Positions 28,182-37,977 of a DNA stretch of 48,431 bases are shown here, piece by piece; position 1 is the first letter of the stretch; the number at the start of each line of letters is the position of its first letter. The stretch lies in the NCBI GenBank assembly GCA_026989395.1, contig JALSJK010000141.1, forward strand, positions 1 through 48,431. Reading direction: 5' to 3'. Below the pieces are notes generated by a model. The model was not told the DNA's origin and did not search any database. It saw nothing but the letters and a program-made list of their open reading frames with translations. The translations under genes and the position numbers were made by a program. Source of the stretch: Methylomonas sp. GTDB taxonomy: Bacteria > Pseudomonadota > Gammaproteobacteria > Methylococcales > Methylomonadaceae.

Positions 28182-29472
28182 GTTATTACTAATATGTCTT
28201 TTTATTTTTGCTCAAAACAGCTTTTCTGCCGCGAAGATTGAAACCTGGAATACTGATAAAGGCAGTCGGGTTTATTATGTTCATACCCGAGGGCTGCCAA
28301 TGGTTGATATCCAGGTGGTTTTTGCAGCGGGTAGTGCTTATGATGGTAAACAGTTCGGTGTGTCCGAATTAACTTCAAGTATGCTTGAAACGGGCGCCGG
28401 GAACTGGAATGCCGATGAAATAGCCCAGCGTTTTGAAAATGTGGGTGCTCAATTTGCTGTCGGAAGTTCTGTTGACCGGGCCTGGTTATCTCTGCGTACA
28501 CTGACCAAGCCTGAATTGTTCAATGAGGCATTAATTACCATGCAGACGATTTTGACTAGTCCCACGTTTAACCAGCATGATTTTGACCGGGAAAAGAATC
28601 GCACCCTGGCTGGGTTAAAGCATCGGGAAGAATCGCCAGGTGCACAGGCGTCCATTGCCTTTAACAAGGCTTTGTATGGTGATCATCCGTATGCGCATCC
28701 GGGTACTGGTTTTATTGAGACTGTGCAAAAATTTGGGGTGGAAGATTTACGAAATTTCTATCAGCAATATTATGTGGCCGCTAATGCTATGGTTGTGATT
28801 GTTGGGGATTTGACTCAACAACAAGCCAAAGAAACAGCCAAAACTCTGCTAAAAGATTTGCCAGTCGGGACAACGCCCGAGCCGCCTCCACCCGTTTTGA
28901 TGCCGGCCAAAGGCAAATATCAACATATCGAATTTGAATCCACTCAAACCCATGTGCTTTCTGGCTTACCTGGAATGCATCGAAAAGATCAGGATTATTT
29001 TCCTTTATATGTCGGAAATCATATCTTGGGTGGCAGTGGTCTGGTTTCCAAGCTTTTTAAGGAGATCAGGGAAAAAAGAGGTTTGGCGTATAGTGCGAAT
29101 AGCTATTTCTTGCCCTATTATAGGAAAGGGCCATTTAGAATGAGTTTGCAAACTCGTAATGATCAGGCTCCAAAGGCTCTTGAAGTGTTGAATCAAACGA
29201 TACGTGATTATGTTAAGCAAGGTCCAACTGAACAGGAACTGATCGCCGCCAAGAAAAATATCAAAGGTGGTTTTGTAATGCGTTTTGATACTAACAGCAA
29301 GCTGACCAGTTATGTGTCCATGATTGGGTTTTATCAGTTACCTTTGGATTACCTCGAAACATTCCCGGAAAAGGTTGATGCCGTCACAGTGGAATCAATT
29401 AGAGATGCCTTTCAGCGCAGGATTAAACCGGAATTACTTCAGACGATCGCTGTCGGGAAAAGTGAAAAATAA
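28171..29472 (+). CDS. M16 peptidase partner, non-catalytic subunit
   Basis: The product has 433 residues with a signal peptide ending near FSA. The place of HxxEH is taken by SSMLETG, so it cannot bind zinc. The substrate-holding Arg/Tyr region (EIREKRGLAYSA, near 300) is intact, as in known non-catalytic M16B subunits. AGGAGG lies just before the ATG, which overlaps the end of the catalytic gene. Together they form a periplasmic peptidase of unknown substrate. Confidence 0.92.
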   Translation: MRSKLLLICLFIFAQNSFSAAKIETWNTDKGSRVYYVHTRGLPMVDIQVVFAAGSAYDGKQFGVSELTSSMLETGAGNWNADEIAQRFENVGAQFAVGSSVDRAWLSLRTLTKPELFNEALITMQTILTSPTFNQHDFDREKNRTLAGLKHREESPGAQASIAFNKALYGDHPYAHPGTGFIETVQKFGVEDLRNFYQQYYVAANAMVVIVGDLTQQQAKETAKTLLKDLPVGTTPEPPPPVLMPAKGKYQHIEFESTQTHVLSGLPGMHRKDQDYFPLYVGNHILGGSGLVSKLFKEIREKRGLAYSANSYFLPYYRKGPFRMSLQTRNDQAPKALEVLNQTIRDYVKQGPTEQELIAAKKNIKGGFVMRFDTNSKLTSYVSMIGFYQLPLDYLETFPEKVDAVTVESIRDAFQRRIKPELLQTIAVGKSEK

Positions 29473-30013
29473 ACTGCGAATTATCGGCGGACAGTGGCGT
29501 AGCAGACAGTTAAAGTTCACCGAAACACCGGGGTTAAGGCCGACCCCGGCAAGGGTTCGGGAAACCTTATTTAACTGGCTGCAATATGATGTCGCTGGAA
29601 GCCGCTGTCTGGATTTGTATGCTGGAAGTGGCGCTCTAGGATTTGAAGCCGCCTCCCGAGGAGCAGTTAAAGTTGTACAGGTGGAACAGGATAGGGATGC
29701 CTGTCGTCAATTACACACTAATGCAGAAGCATTGGCTGCGCAGCAGGTGAAAATTGTTAATTCTGAAGTTTTCAGATTTTTGGCCGGGAATGCGGAGATT
29801 TTTGATTTGGCATTTCTCGACCCACCTTTTGCCAAGGGTTTAGCAGTTCAGACTTGTCAGTGGTTGGAAGATAAGGAGTGGTTAGCGGAAAACGCTAAAA
29901 TATACCTGGAGACCGAGCAAAATTTGTCTTTACAGGATATTCCAGAAAACTGGAGTCTTTTGAAGGAAAAGCAAGCCGGAGAAGTTAATTATCGGCTTTT
30001 TGAGCGTTGTTAG
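29462..30013 (+). CDS. rsmD: 16S rRNA guanine-966 N2-methyltransferase
   Basis: The product has 183 residues from GTG 29462 and methylates G966 of 16S rRNA in the 30S subunit. It starts with KLRIIGGQWRSRQL, then RPTPARVRETLFNWL, the SAM-binding LDLYAGSGALGFEAASRGA and the catalytic DPPF. The open frame extends back to 29324 inside the M16 gene, but homologues begin at the IIGG segment. The start overlaps the M16 stop by 11 bases. The rsmD-coaD order is conserved. Confidence 0.95.
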   Translation: MKNKLRIIGGQWRSRQLKFTETPGLRPTPARVRETLFNWLQYDVAGSRCLDLYAGSGALGFEAASRGAVKVVQVEQDRDACRQLHTNAEALAAQQVKIVNSEVFRFLAGNAEIFDLAFLDPPFAKGLAVQTCQWLEDKEWLAENAKIYLETEQNLSLQDIPENWSLLKEKQAGEVNYRLFERC

Positions 30014-30077
30014 CTGCATTTTGTTTTATTTTTAGTATAGAATTGGCCCTTTTTTTCTATCTTCGACTAAAGTTATC

Positions 30078-30811
<734 letters not shown>

Positions 30812-30859
30812 CCACGTTATCACAAAGTTCCTCTTCTGAAGCAGGTTTTCTGATTGGAG

Positions 30860-31417
30860 TTATTCTTTCTTGGGTAACTCTAATCCCAGCATAACTGCAT
30901 CTTCCCTGCCATTTTCGCTGGGATAGTAGTCCTTTCTAATACCGATTTCATTGAAACCTAAACTTTGATACAAAGCAATGGCCGCTTCATTGGTGGGCCT
31001 GACCTCCAGGAAAATACTTTCCGCCCACCGTGATTTTGCTTGATCGATAATATGTTCCAGCATGAACTTGCCGATCCCCTGTTTTTGTTCTGCGGGGTCA
31101 ACACAAATATTCATGATGTGGAATTCTCCAGCTGCTGTAGAAACAATGCAGTATCCTAATACCTTGTCCAGTTCATCGCATACCCAACAGCTATACCTAG
31201 CCTTGAAGCAATCATTGAAGATTCCTTCGCTCCAGGGGTAGTTGTAAACTTGTTTCTCTATGGCCAATACTGCGGGGAGGTCTGATTCGCGCATTTTGCG
31301 CATACGGAGCAGATCTTTGCGGTCTACCGTGCCGGGGAAAACTCGGGCATAAAAGTCTCTGTCGGCATCGTAACTAACTTTATCTTTAATTATTTCGTAT
31401 AAATCTGAAAATTTCAT
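30860..31417 (-). CDS. rimI: RimI-like ribosomal protein N-acetyltransferase
   Basis: The product has 185 residues. The GNAT domain starts near residue 39 (MRKMRESDLPAVLAIEKQ) and has the acetyl-CoA loop EQKQGIGKFMLEH and the RPTNEAAIALYQSLGFNEIG signature of RimI, which acetylates the N-terminus of S18. The first 38 residues are an extra charged segment not usual for RimI. ATG at 31303 would remove it but has no ribosome site, while 31417 sits seven bases after the upstream gene, so the longer form is kept. Confidence 0.85.
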   Translation of the reverse strand: MKFSDLYEIIKDKVSYDADRDFYARVFPGTVDRKDLLRMRKMRESDLPAVLAIEKQVYNYPWSEGIFNDCFKARYSCWVCDELDKVLGYCIVSTAAGEFHIMNICVDPAEQKQGIGKFMLEHIIDQAKSRWAESIFLEVRPTNEAAIALYQSLGFNEIGIRKDYYPSENGREDAVMLGLELPKKE

Positions 31418-31423
31418 AAGGCT

Positions 31424-32116
31424 TTATATTTCACGGTATGTTTTTAGTGCCAATTGCAAATCTTGCCAGGCTTTACGTTTTTCTAATAATGAGCGCAATA
31501 AATACGCAGGATGATAAATGACTATCACTGGAATTGCATCTAAAAAATAAACTTTCCCTCGTAATTTTCCGATAGGTTCTGTGGTTTTTAATAGCTGCTG
31601 CGCTGCGATTCTGCCGACTGCAAGAATTATTTTTGGTTTTAATAAGTCGATTTGACGTTGCAAAAAATCAGAGCAAGCCGATACTTCTTCCGGTTTTGGA
31701 TCGCGGTTGTTGGGCGGTCTGCATTTAAGAATATTGGCAATGAAAACCTGTTCCCGGCTCAGGTTGATTGCCCGCAGCATTTCATTTAACAATTGCCCGG
31801 CTTTGCCGACAAAAGGTTCTCCTTGCAAATCTTCATTTTGTCCAGGCGCTTCGCCTATTAATAACCAGTCAGCATGAGTGTTGCCAGTGCCAAAAACTGT
31901 TTGAGTCCGGGTTTTATATAAATCACAAGCCTGACAGTTCGCAACTTCTTCACGTAACTCCTGCCATATTTCAGCTTCTGATGAGGGGGAAGAAAGTAAC
32001 GGCTTGTCTTTTTCCAGGGCATGTTCCGTAATGGGCGCCCCATGATTTGTTTTTGGCAGCCAAACATCAATTTCCATTGCCTCAAGATACAAAAGCCGTT
32101 TGCTTTCATCCGTCAT
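31424..32116 (-). CDS. Uracil-DNA glycosylase, family 4
   Basis: The product has 230 residues. The catalytic and uracil-binding block GEAPGQNEDLQGEPFVGKAG, the four Cys of an iron-sulfur site (CQACDLY, then LKCRPP and SACSDFL) and the later YHPAYLLRS loop define the family 4 enzymes, which remove uracil from DNA. The first 45 residues are variable. GGGAG precedes the ATG. It lies between leuA and rimI with gaps of nine and six bases, so all three are probably on one transcript. Confidence 0.93.
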   Translation of the reverse strand: MTDESKRLLYLEAMEIDVWLPKTNHGAPITEHALEKDKPLLSSPSSEAEIWQELREEVANCQACDLYKTRTQTVFGTGNTHADWLLIGEAPGQNEDLQGEPFVGKAGQLLNEMLRAINLSREQVFIANILKCRPPNNRDPKPEEVSACSDFLQRQIDLLKPKIILAVGRIAAQQLLKTTEPIGKLRGKVYFLDAIPVIVIYHPAYLLRSLLEKRKAWQDLQLALKTYREI

Positions 32117-32125
32117 GCTGACTCC

Positions 32126-33670
32126 CTAAACATCCCCAGTTGCTTGAGGGTGTTGTTTGGCATTGGGCATCAGTAACTTGTTTGCCGCATTGATATACGC
32201 TTTTGCCGAGGCAATGACGATATCAGTATCAGAACCCATGCCATTTACGATACGGCCCGCTTTTTCCAGACGTACCGTTACCTCGCCTTGAGAATCAGTG
32301 CCGCTGGTAATATTGTTGACTGAATATAGCTGCAAATCAGCGCCAGTTTTAACCAGTGATTCAATGGCTCTTAAACTGGCATCAACAGCGCCGCCACCCG
32401 TAGCAGAACCGGTTAACTCCTGGTCATTTATTCGGATGGTAACTGAAGCCATGGGCGTTTCGCCAGTTTCTGAACACACTTTCAGGGCGACCAGTTTAAT
32501 ATGCTCTTCGTTTTCTATGCTGGCATCCGAAACCAGGGCTTGTAAATCTTCATCAAAGATTTCGTGTTTTTTATCGGCCAGTTGTTTAAAACGAAAAAAA
32601 ATGTCATTGAGTTCTTCTTCAGTTTTAAATTCAATTCCCAACTCTGCCATGTGAGTTTTGAAAGCATTGCGGCCTGAATGTTTGCCAAGCACCATTCGAT
32701 TGGCAGACCAGCCAACATCTTCAGCACGCATGATTTCATAGGTTTCACGGTTTTTCAGTACGCCATCCTGATGAATACCTGATTCATGAGCAAAAGCATT
32801 TGCGCCAACAATGGCTTTATTAGGCTGCACTGGAAATCCCGTGATGGTTGATATTAATTTGGAACAACTAACTATTTCTTGAGTGTTGACCCCAGTTTGG
32901 CAAGGAAAATAATCCTTTCTGGTCTTAACCGCCATAACAACCTCTTCCAATGCCGCATTACCTGCACGTTCTCCAAGACCATTAATAGTACATTCGACTT
33001 GGCGCGCACCGTTCATGACTGCAGAAAGTGAATTTGCCACTGCCAGCCCCAAATCATTATGGCAGTGAACAGAAAAAATGGCCTTATCAGAATTTGGAAT
33101 GCGTTGCATCAGACTTTTTATGGTTGCTCCAAACTGTTCCGGGACACTATAGCCAACCGTATCGGGGATATTTAATGTAGTCGCCCCGGCATCAATGACT
33201 GCTTCCAGGATTCGGCACAAGAAATCCTCATCTGATCGTCCGGCATCTTCAGGTGAAAATTCGACATTATCAGTATATTTTAGTGCTCGTTTTACCGCTT
33301 TTACTGCATGATCGATAACTTCATCAGGAGTCATCTGCAGCTTCATTTTCATGTGAATAGGTGAAGTTGCGATAAAGGTATGAATCCGGGATTGATTGGC
33401 ATTGGCTAAAGCTTCGCCAGCCCTGTCAATATCTCTGTCCAGGGCTCTGGCAAGGCCGCAGACGATGCTATCAGAGACAGCATTAGCAACGGATTGTACC
33501 GCTTCAAAGTCGCCAGGACTTGCGGCAGGAAAACCGGCTTCGATTACATCTACTTGCAAGCGTTCTAAAGCTTTGGCAATTCTGACTTTTTCATCACGGG
33601 TCATAGATGCGCCAGGGCTTTGTTCGCCATCTCGCAAGGTGGTATCAAAAATAATTAATTTATCTTTCAT
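32126..33670 (-). CDS. leuA: 2-isopropylmalate synthase
   Basis: This 514-residue enzyme condenses acetyl-CoA with 2-oxoisovalerate, the committed step of leucine synthesis. The catalytic TIM barrel has [16 protein letters not shown] and the metal-binding [13 protein letters not shown]; the C-terminal leucine-sensing regulatory domain (about 390-505) is present, so feedback inhibition is expected. GGAG precedes the ATG. Upstream lies a promoter and a candidate Leu-rich leader peptide. Other leu genes are not in the window. Confidence 0.97.
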   Translation of the reverse strand: MKDKLIIFDTTLRDGEQSPGASMTRDEKVRIAKALERLQVDVIEAGFPAASPGDFEAVQSVANAVSDSIVCGLARALDRDIDRAGEALANANQSRIHTFIATSPIHMKMKLQMTPDEVIDHAVKAVKRALKYTDNVEFSPEDAGRSDEDFLCRILEAVIDAGATTLNIPDTVGYSVPEQFGATIKSLMQRIPNSDKAIFSVHCHNDLGLAVANSLSAVMNGARQVECTINGLGERAGNAALEEVVMAVKTRKDYFPCQTGVNTQEIVSCSKLISTITGFPVQPNKAIVGANAFAHESGIHQDGVLKNRETYEIMRAEDVGWSANRMVLGKHSGRNAFKTHMAELGIEFKTEEELNDIFFRFKQLADKKHEIFDEDLQALVSDASIENEEHIKLVALKVCSETGETPMASVTIRINDQELTGSATGGGAVDASLRAIESLVKTGADLQLYSVNNITSGTDSQGEVTVRLEKAGRIVNGMGSDTDIVIASAKAYINAANKLLMPNAKQHPQATGDV

Positions 33671-33759
33671 AGAAACTCCATGTAGGGAGAGTTATCAGCA
33701 TTAAAAAAACTGACAAAAAAGGTGATTTAGTAGAAGAATATAGAGTAAATTGATGCCCG

Positions 33760-33861
33760 CTAGGGCAGCAATTTTAAAGAAAGGCTGAGTAAAACGCACA
33801 ACCAAGCAACAACACATTGAGGTGTGTTTGAAAATTGCCGAGTTGAAATTTGCGTATTCAT
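33760..33861 (-). CDS. Candidate Leu-rich leader peptide for leuA
   Basis: A 33-codon frame between the leuA promoter and leuA. Its second half is leucine-dense (WLCVLLSLSLKLLP; seven Leu in 13 codons), as expected of an attenuation leader. The stop lies in a hairpin (TTGCTGCCC/GGGCATCAA, one mismatch), but no clear T-run follows. There is no ribosome site, and the predicted transcript start is only one or two bases before the ATG, so translation would be nearly leaderless. Plausible, not proven. Confidence 0.4.
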   Translation of the reverse strand: MNTQISTRQFSNTPQCVVAWLCVLLSLSLKLLP

Positions 33862-33869
33862 ACTAAATA

Positions 33870-33898
33870 ACTATACGCTATGAAAACTTAAGCGACAA
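33870..33898 (-). promoter_or_regulatory. Sigma70-type promoter for leuA
   Basis: On the minus strand TTGTCG (33893-33898) and TATAGT (33870-33875) are separated by exactly 17 bases. It begins just after the pssA stop and points into the leuA leader. Confidence 0.6.
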
Positions 33899-33905
33899 GT
33901 AGATT

Positions 33906-34646
33906 TTAAGTTTTCCTGTTGCGGCGTTTACGCTTAAGCATAATCAAAGTGACTGCCGGGCCTGAAATAGCATATCCTAAAAACAACACAAACAAGATGG
34001 TTTGCGGGTGAATCATAATCAGGGAAATGCCCAGCATAATCATGATCGTGGCAACGAACGGAACGCGGCCTTTAAAGTCAATTTCTTTGAAGCTGTAATA
34101 TCGAAAATTACTCACCATTAATAAGCCGGTGCTGATAGTTAATATCAAAGCCAGATATTTTAAATCCTCGCCGACATAGCCATATTCAGTACTTACCCAA
34201 ATAAAACCGGCCAGAATTGCAGCAGCAGAAGGACTCGGAAATCCCTGAAAAAAACGCTTGTCTTCAGTGCCAACCTGGGTATTGAATCTCGCCAGACGCA
34301 AAGCGCCGCCAGCGGTATGAACAAATGCAGCGAACAGACCAAATTTTCCAAGATTGGTGAAGGCCCATAAATACATAACCAAACCAGGGGCAACACCAAA
34401 GGAGACCATGTCGGAAAGGCTGTCATATTCAACACCAAAAGCACTTTGGGTATTGGTTAAACGGGCGACACGGCCATCAAGACCATCCAGAATCATGGCT
34501 ACAAAGATGGCAATGGCCGCTGTTGCGAAACGGCCATTGATCGCTGAGATGATGGCAAAAAAACCGGCAAACATTGCGGCAGTGGTAAAAAGATTGGGTA
34601 ATAGATAAATACCACGCCGCCGTTTGGTCATATCGGTTTTATTCAT
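33906..34646 (-). CDS. pssA: CDP-diacylglycerol-serine phosphatidyltransferase
   Basis: This 246-residue inner-membrane enzyme makes phosphatidylserine, precursor of phosphatidylethanolamine. The CDP-alcohol transferase signature spans LDGLDGRVARL to YDSLSDMVSFG, with the conserved Asp set and Gly in place, followed by several membrane helices and a basic C-terminal tail. The pfp stop lies 21 bases upstream, so the genes are probably co-transcribed. Confidence 0.95.
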   Translation of the reverse strand: MNKTDMTKRRRGIYLLPNLFTTAAMFAGFFAIISAINGRFATAAIAIFVAMILDGLDGRVARLTNTQSAFGVEYDSLSDMVSFGVAPGLVMYLWAFTNLGKFGLFAAFVHTAGGALRLARFNTQVGTEDKRFFQGFPSPSAAAILAGFIWVSTEYGYVGEDLKYLALILTISTGLLMVSNFRYYSFKEIDFKGRVPFVATIMIMLGISLIMIHPQTILFVLFLGYAISGPAVTLIMLKRKRRNRKT

Positions 34647-34667
34647 TAAAATTAAAATAAATTTGAG

Positions 34668-35897
34668 TTAATGGCTAACCTCAACTTTTGCACCCTTATT
34701 CTGGTCAATTTCTGATAGGGTTTGGGTGAACCAGTCAGTATCAATATCGAAAGGTTTGCCGCCTTTGATACGAGGAAATTCAATGGCTCTTAAAATATTG
34801 TTGTTATCCTCGTCATGGCCAATAACGCCAGGTTCGCGTTTCAGTGCGCATTCAACCGCTAAGTCGGCACAAGATTTGATCAGGCGGATATCATCAGCAT
34901 TGGCAACCGAGGCGCGGGCAAAATATCCTGATTTTTGGACCAGGGTTTTTTCTGCTCCAATCATTTCAGCAAATTGTTCACCGAACCATTTTCCAGGGTT
35001 AACTGCATCCAGTTTAATATGACCAAAAGCATCGCGTGGTACTTCCTCACCTTTGGCTTGCATTTCAGCAACAATAGCATCAACGCCAGCGCCTTCTGAA
35101 ACGAAAATGTTGACACAATCAACTTTATCCATAACGGCTGTTAGCCTTTCAGCTTCAGCTTTCAGATCGATTTCCATTTCTGGAACAAAAACTGCGTGAA
35201 CCTCGAAAGCATTTCGATCCAGACCAATTTCAGGAAGCCATTCCTGTCGATCCAGAAGTTTACGATATTCAACGGCAGTAGCAGCAGTCAACCAGCCGCA
35301 GTTACGGCCCATGACTTCATGGATAATCAGCATGCGTGGGTTGGAGTTATTTTCCGCAACAACATTTTTAAAGTATAAAGCGCCTTGCTCGGCTGCCGTC
35401 CAGGCGCCCAAAGACTGTTTGATGGGGAAAACATCATTATCAACGGTTTTTGGCAGGCCGATAACAGTTAAGCCATAATCATTTTCGGCCAAAAATGCCG
35501 CCAGATCGGCTGCCGCAGTGTTAGTGTCATCACCACCAATAGTATGCAGGACATCAACTCCATCTTTAATGAGTTGATCAGCGGCAACTTTTTGTGGATC
35601 CTGTCCTTCTTTAACCAGGCCGCGTTTAATACAATCTTTAACATTGGTTAATTTGACCCGGCTGTTACCGATTGGCGAGCCGCCAAATTTTTGCAGAAGT
35701 CCTGCTTTTTCACGAATTTCTGGTGTAACCTGGAATGAATCGCCTAACAGCAAGCCTTTGTAACCACTGCGATAGCAGATGATTTCAATGCTGGGGTCAA
35801 TTTCAGTATAACGTTCGATCAGGCTGCCGGTTGCAGAACTCAGGCATGGCGCCAAGCCACCTGCGGTAAGAATTGCGACTTTTTTGGGTTTGCTCAT
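34668..35897 (-). CDS. pfp: PPi-dependent 6-phosphofructokinase
   Basis: The product has 409 residues and phosphorylates fructose 6-phosphate reversibly with pyrophosphate. The GGDDTN motif, with Asp where ATP-dependent enzymes have Gly, marks PPi use; PKTVDND and MGRNCGWLTA complete the active site. PPi-dependent enzymes of this kind are characteristic of several methanotrophs, where they serve the ribulose monophosphate cycle. First gene of a likely pfp-pssA unit. Confidence 0.93.
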   Translation of the reverse strand: MSKPKKVAILTAGGLAPCLSSATGSLIERYTEIDPSIEIICYRSGYKGLLLGDSFQVTPEIREKAGLLQKFGGSPIGNSRVKLTNVKDCIKRGLVKEGQDPQKVAADQLIKDGVDVLHTIGGDDTNTAAADLAAFLAENDYGLTVIGLPKTVDNDVFPIKQSLGAWTAAEQGALYFKNVVAENNSNPRMLIIHEVMGRNCGWLTAATAVEYRKLLDRQEWLPEIGLDRNAFEVHAVFVPEMEIDLKAEAERLTAVMDKVDCVNIFVSEGAGVDAIVAEMQAKGEEVPRDAFGHIKLDAVNPGKWFGEQFAEMIGAEKTLVQKSGYFARASVANADDIRLIKSCADLAVECALKREPGVIGHDEDNNNILRAIEFPRIKGGKPFDIDTDWFTQTLSEIDQNKGAKVEVSH

Positions 35898-36084
35898 GAG
35901 ATTTACTTAATGAATGTAGTTAAAAAAATGAATTAACAAACGCTGTTGTATTGGCTCAAAATTTTAACATATCAAAAATGATTATCTGCTTTTTTATGGT
36001 TTTCACGCTCAAGAACCTGTTTACTATGTTCTTGAGCATGAGCCATGAGGCAGTTGGATTGCTTGAAAAATCCGATGTAAATAG

Positions 36085-37698
36085 TTATTGAATAAGTAGA
36101 TCCCGCATCATACCCATATCTTCATGTTCCAGGTTATGGCAATGGTACATGAATAAGCCTTTGAAATCATTGAATGGTTTTAAAATGGTTACTTTTTCAC
36201 CCGGCATGACTAGCACAGTATCTTTCCAGCCGCTTGAGATAATTCCCTTTGAGACTGTTGCATAAGTCGCTTGATGTCGGGAATTTACTTGTCTGTTAAT
36301 GATCTGGAATTGTTCTCCATGTAAATGCATGGGGTGGGGCATCGCCATGCCGTTCATACCTTGAAAACCATTATCAAATTCCATAAGCTGAAGACTGTTA
36401 ACAGGAATGATTTCATCGGGTCGAATATCATTCATTTTATATGACCGACCATTCAATAAAGCGGACATATGACGCATCGATAGTCGAATTGTCCTTGGAT
36501 GACCAGGATTTGCCGCATTTGAAACTTGAAGGGATGTTATTTTAGTTAATTGCTTCGGTAATATTTCTTTGCCTTGTTCTTTTCGGTCAATACGAACTTT
36601 TAATACTGAAAAATCACTTCCATTAGGTATTGTGCTATTGGACATCATGCCGCCGCCCATCATGCCCATACCCATTCTTCGTCTGCCTCCCATGCCGCCC
36701 ATCATACCCATTCCACCCATCATTCCCATGCCGCCAGCAGAAAACTCAAGGCTTTTTAAAGATAATTCTGTACCTACAGGTTTGTTGCTGAAATCAACCC
36801 AAAGTTCAATTCGTTCAGCTGGAGCAAGCATGACATAAGGATATGTTTCCGGTTTTTCCAATAAACCACCATCGACCCCAATCACAGTCAGTGGCGTACC
36901 ATCATCCCAGGCCAGCTTGTAGATTCTGGAATTTGAACCATTTAGAAATCTGAGGCGATAGGGCCGAGTTGCCACTTTGAGAGCAAAATCTGGCTGGCCA
37001 TTAATCATAATCTGATCTCCAAGAAATCCTTGCATGCGCTGCATCATATTGTTGGCATAGACAAGTTGATTCTGGCGATTAAATGTTCGATCCTGAATAA
37101 CGATGGGGAGGTCATATTGACCGCTGGGTAATCCGAGCGATTGTTCTTCTTGGTCATGCACAATCAATAAGCCAGCGAGTCCCGAATAAACCTGTTTGGC
37201 GGTTACGCTATGGGTATGGGCATGATACCAATAGGTTCCGGCGCGGTTTAAAATTTCAAACTCATAAACATAGGTTTCTCCATGATTAATGGCATACATA
37301 GGGTTGCCATCCATTTTCGAAGGCACATGTAGGCCATGCCAATGTAAAATACTTTCGGCATGCAGGTCATTTTTTAGAAAGATTCTGATTTTTTGACCTT
37401 TTTGAAAACGTAAAATTGGACCAAGATGAGTATCATTCAAGTTGACAACGGACTGTTTAGGGCCTTTCAGAACTTCGCCATAAACCTTCCAAATTCGAGT
37501 TCTGGGACCATCAAAAATTGGCATCATGATTGATTCCATTTTTAACTCAATTTCAACATCAGGATGAAAATTTGCAGAAGCGGTACTTTTTATCCTGGAA
37601 TCCATAGCCTGCAAAATGCCAGGGAATGCTGTTGCTGTTAGCGTAAAACCAGCAAATTTGAGTAAATTGCGGCGTTGAGCGTTGGTTTTATATTTCAT
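36085..37698 (-). CDS. Multicopper oxidase with Met-rich loop
   Basis: The product has 537 residues. A Tat-type leader (RRNLLKF then hydrophobic) implies export folded. Copper ligands lie in four motifs: HWHGLHVP, WYHAHTHS, HPMHLHGEQF and the C-terminal HCHNLEHEDMGMM, covering type 1, 2 and 3 sites. Residues about 320-352 form a Gly/Met-rich loop with 13 Met, like those of CueO/CopA-type enzymes that bind Cu(I). GGAGG precedes the ATG, and an interrupted ATATTA/TAATAT palindrome lies at 37726-37745. It is probably a periplasmic cuprous or metal oxidase for copper tolerance. No other copper gene is adjacent. Confidence 0.92.
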   Translation of the reverse strand: MKYKTNAQRRNLLKFAGFTLTATAFPGILQAMDSRIKSTASANFHPDVEIELKMESIMMPIFDGPRTRIWKVYGEVLKGPKQSVVNLNDTHLGPILRFQKGQKIRIFLKNDLHAESILHWHGLHVPSKMDGNPMYAINHGETYVYEFEILNRAGTYWYHAHTHSVTAKQVYSGLAGLLIVHDQEEQSLGLPSGQYDLPIVIQDRTFNRQNQLVYANNMMQRMQGFLGDQIMINGQPDFALKVATRPYRLRFLNGSNSRIYKLAWDDGTPLTVIGVDGGLLEKPETYPYVMLAPAERIELWVDFSNKPVGTELSLKSLEFSAGGMGMMGGMGMMGGMGGRRRMGMGMMGGGMMSNSTIPNGSDFSVLKVRIDRKEQGKEILPKQLTKITSLQVSNAANPGHPRTIRLSMRHMSALLNGRSYKMNDIRPDEIIPVNSLQLMEFDNGFQGMNGMAMPHPMHLHGEQFQIINRQVNSRHQATYATVSKGIISSGWKDTVLVMPGEKVTILKPFNDFKGLFMYHCHNLEHEDMGMMRDLLIQ

Positions 37699-37781
37699 TT
37701 CTAACCTCCAAGGATATATGTTTTTATATTAACATGTACTAATATTAATTTTCACTAAATTTATATTGCTTTACCTTTTGG

Positions 37782-37817
37782 TTATACTTCGCGCGGTCAC
37801 GGATGCGGAATTTACTG
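37782..37817. repeat. Half copy of the palindromic repeat
   Basis: TTATACTTCGCGCGGTCACG followed by GATGCGGAATTTA matches the ends of the 18862-19027 element closely. No opposing arm is found, so this is a solo or decayed end. It lies between the divergent oxidase and dnaQ genes. Confidence 0.65.
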
Positions 37818-37977
37818 CCTCTTGCTTAATCCTTAGTTTATTCCCGATTCAAAAGTTTTCTCAGGAATAACCAAACCTATTAGAATGTAAATTTTTTGAT
37901 TGTATTTGTTTGGCATACATGGTTCCATTGTGGATAAATTGTGTTGAGCAGATGAGTTATCAATTTGGAGTATTAAA

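Noticed and set aside
37726-37745. ATATTA/TAATAT interrupted palindrome before the copper oxidase gene
   Set aside because: Arms are six AT-only bases in AT-rich DNA, so chance is likely; it does not match a known copper-regulator box exactly.
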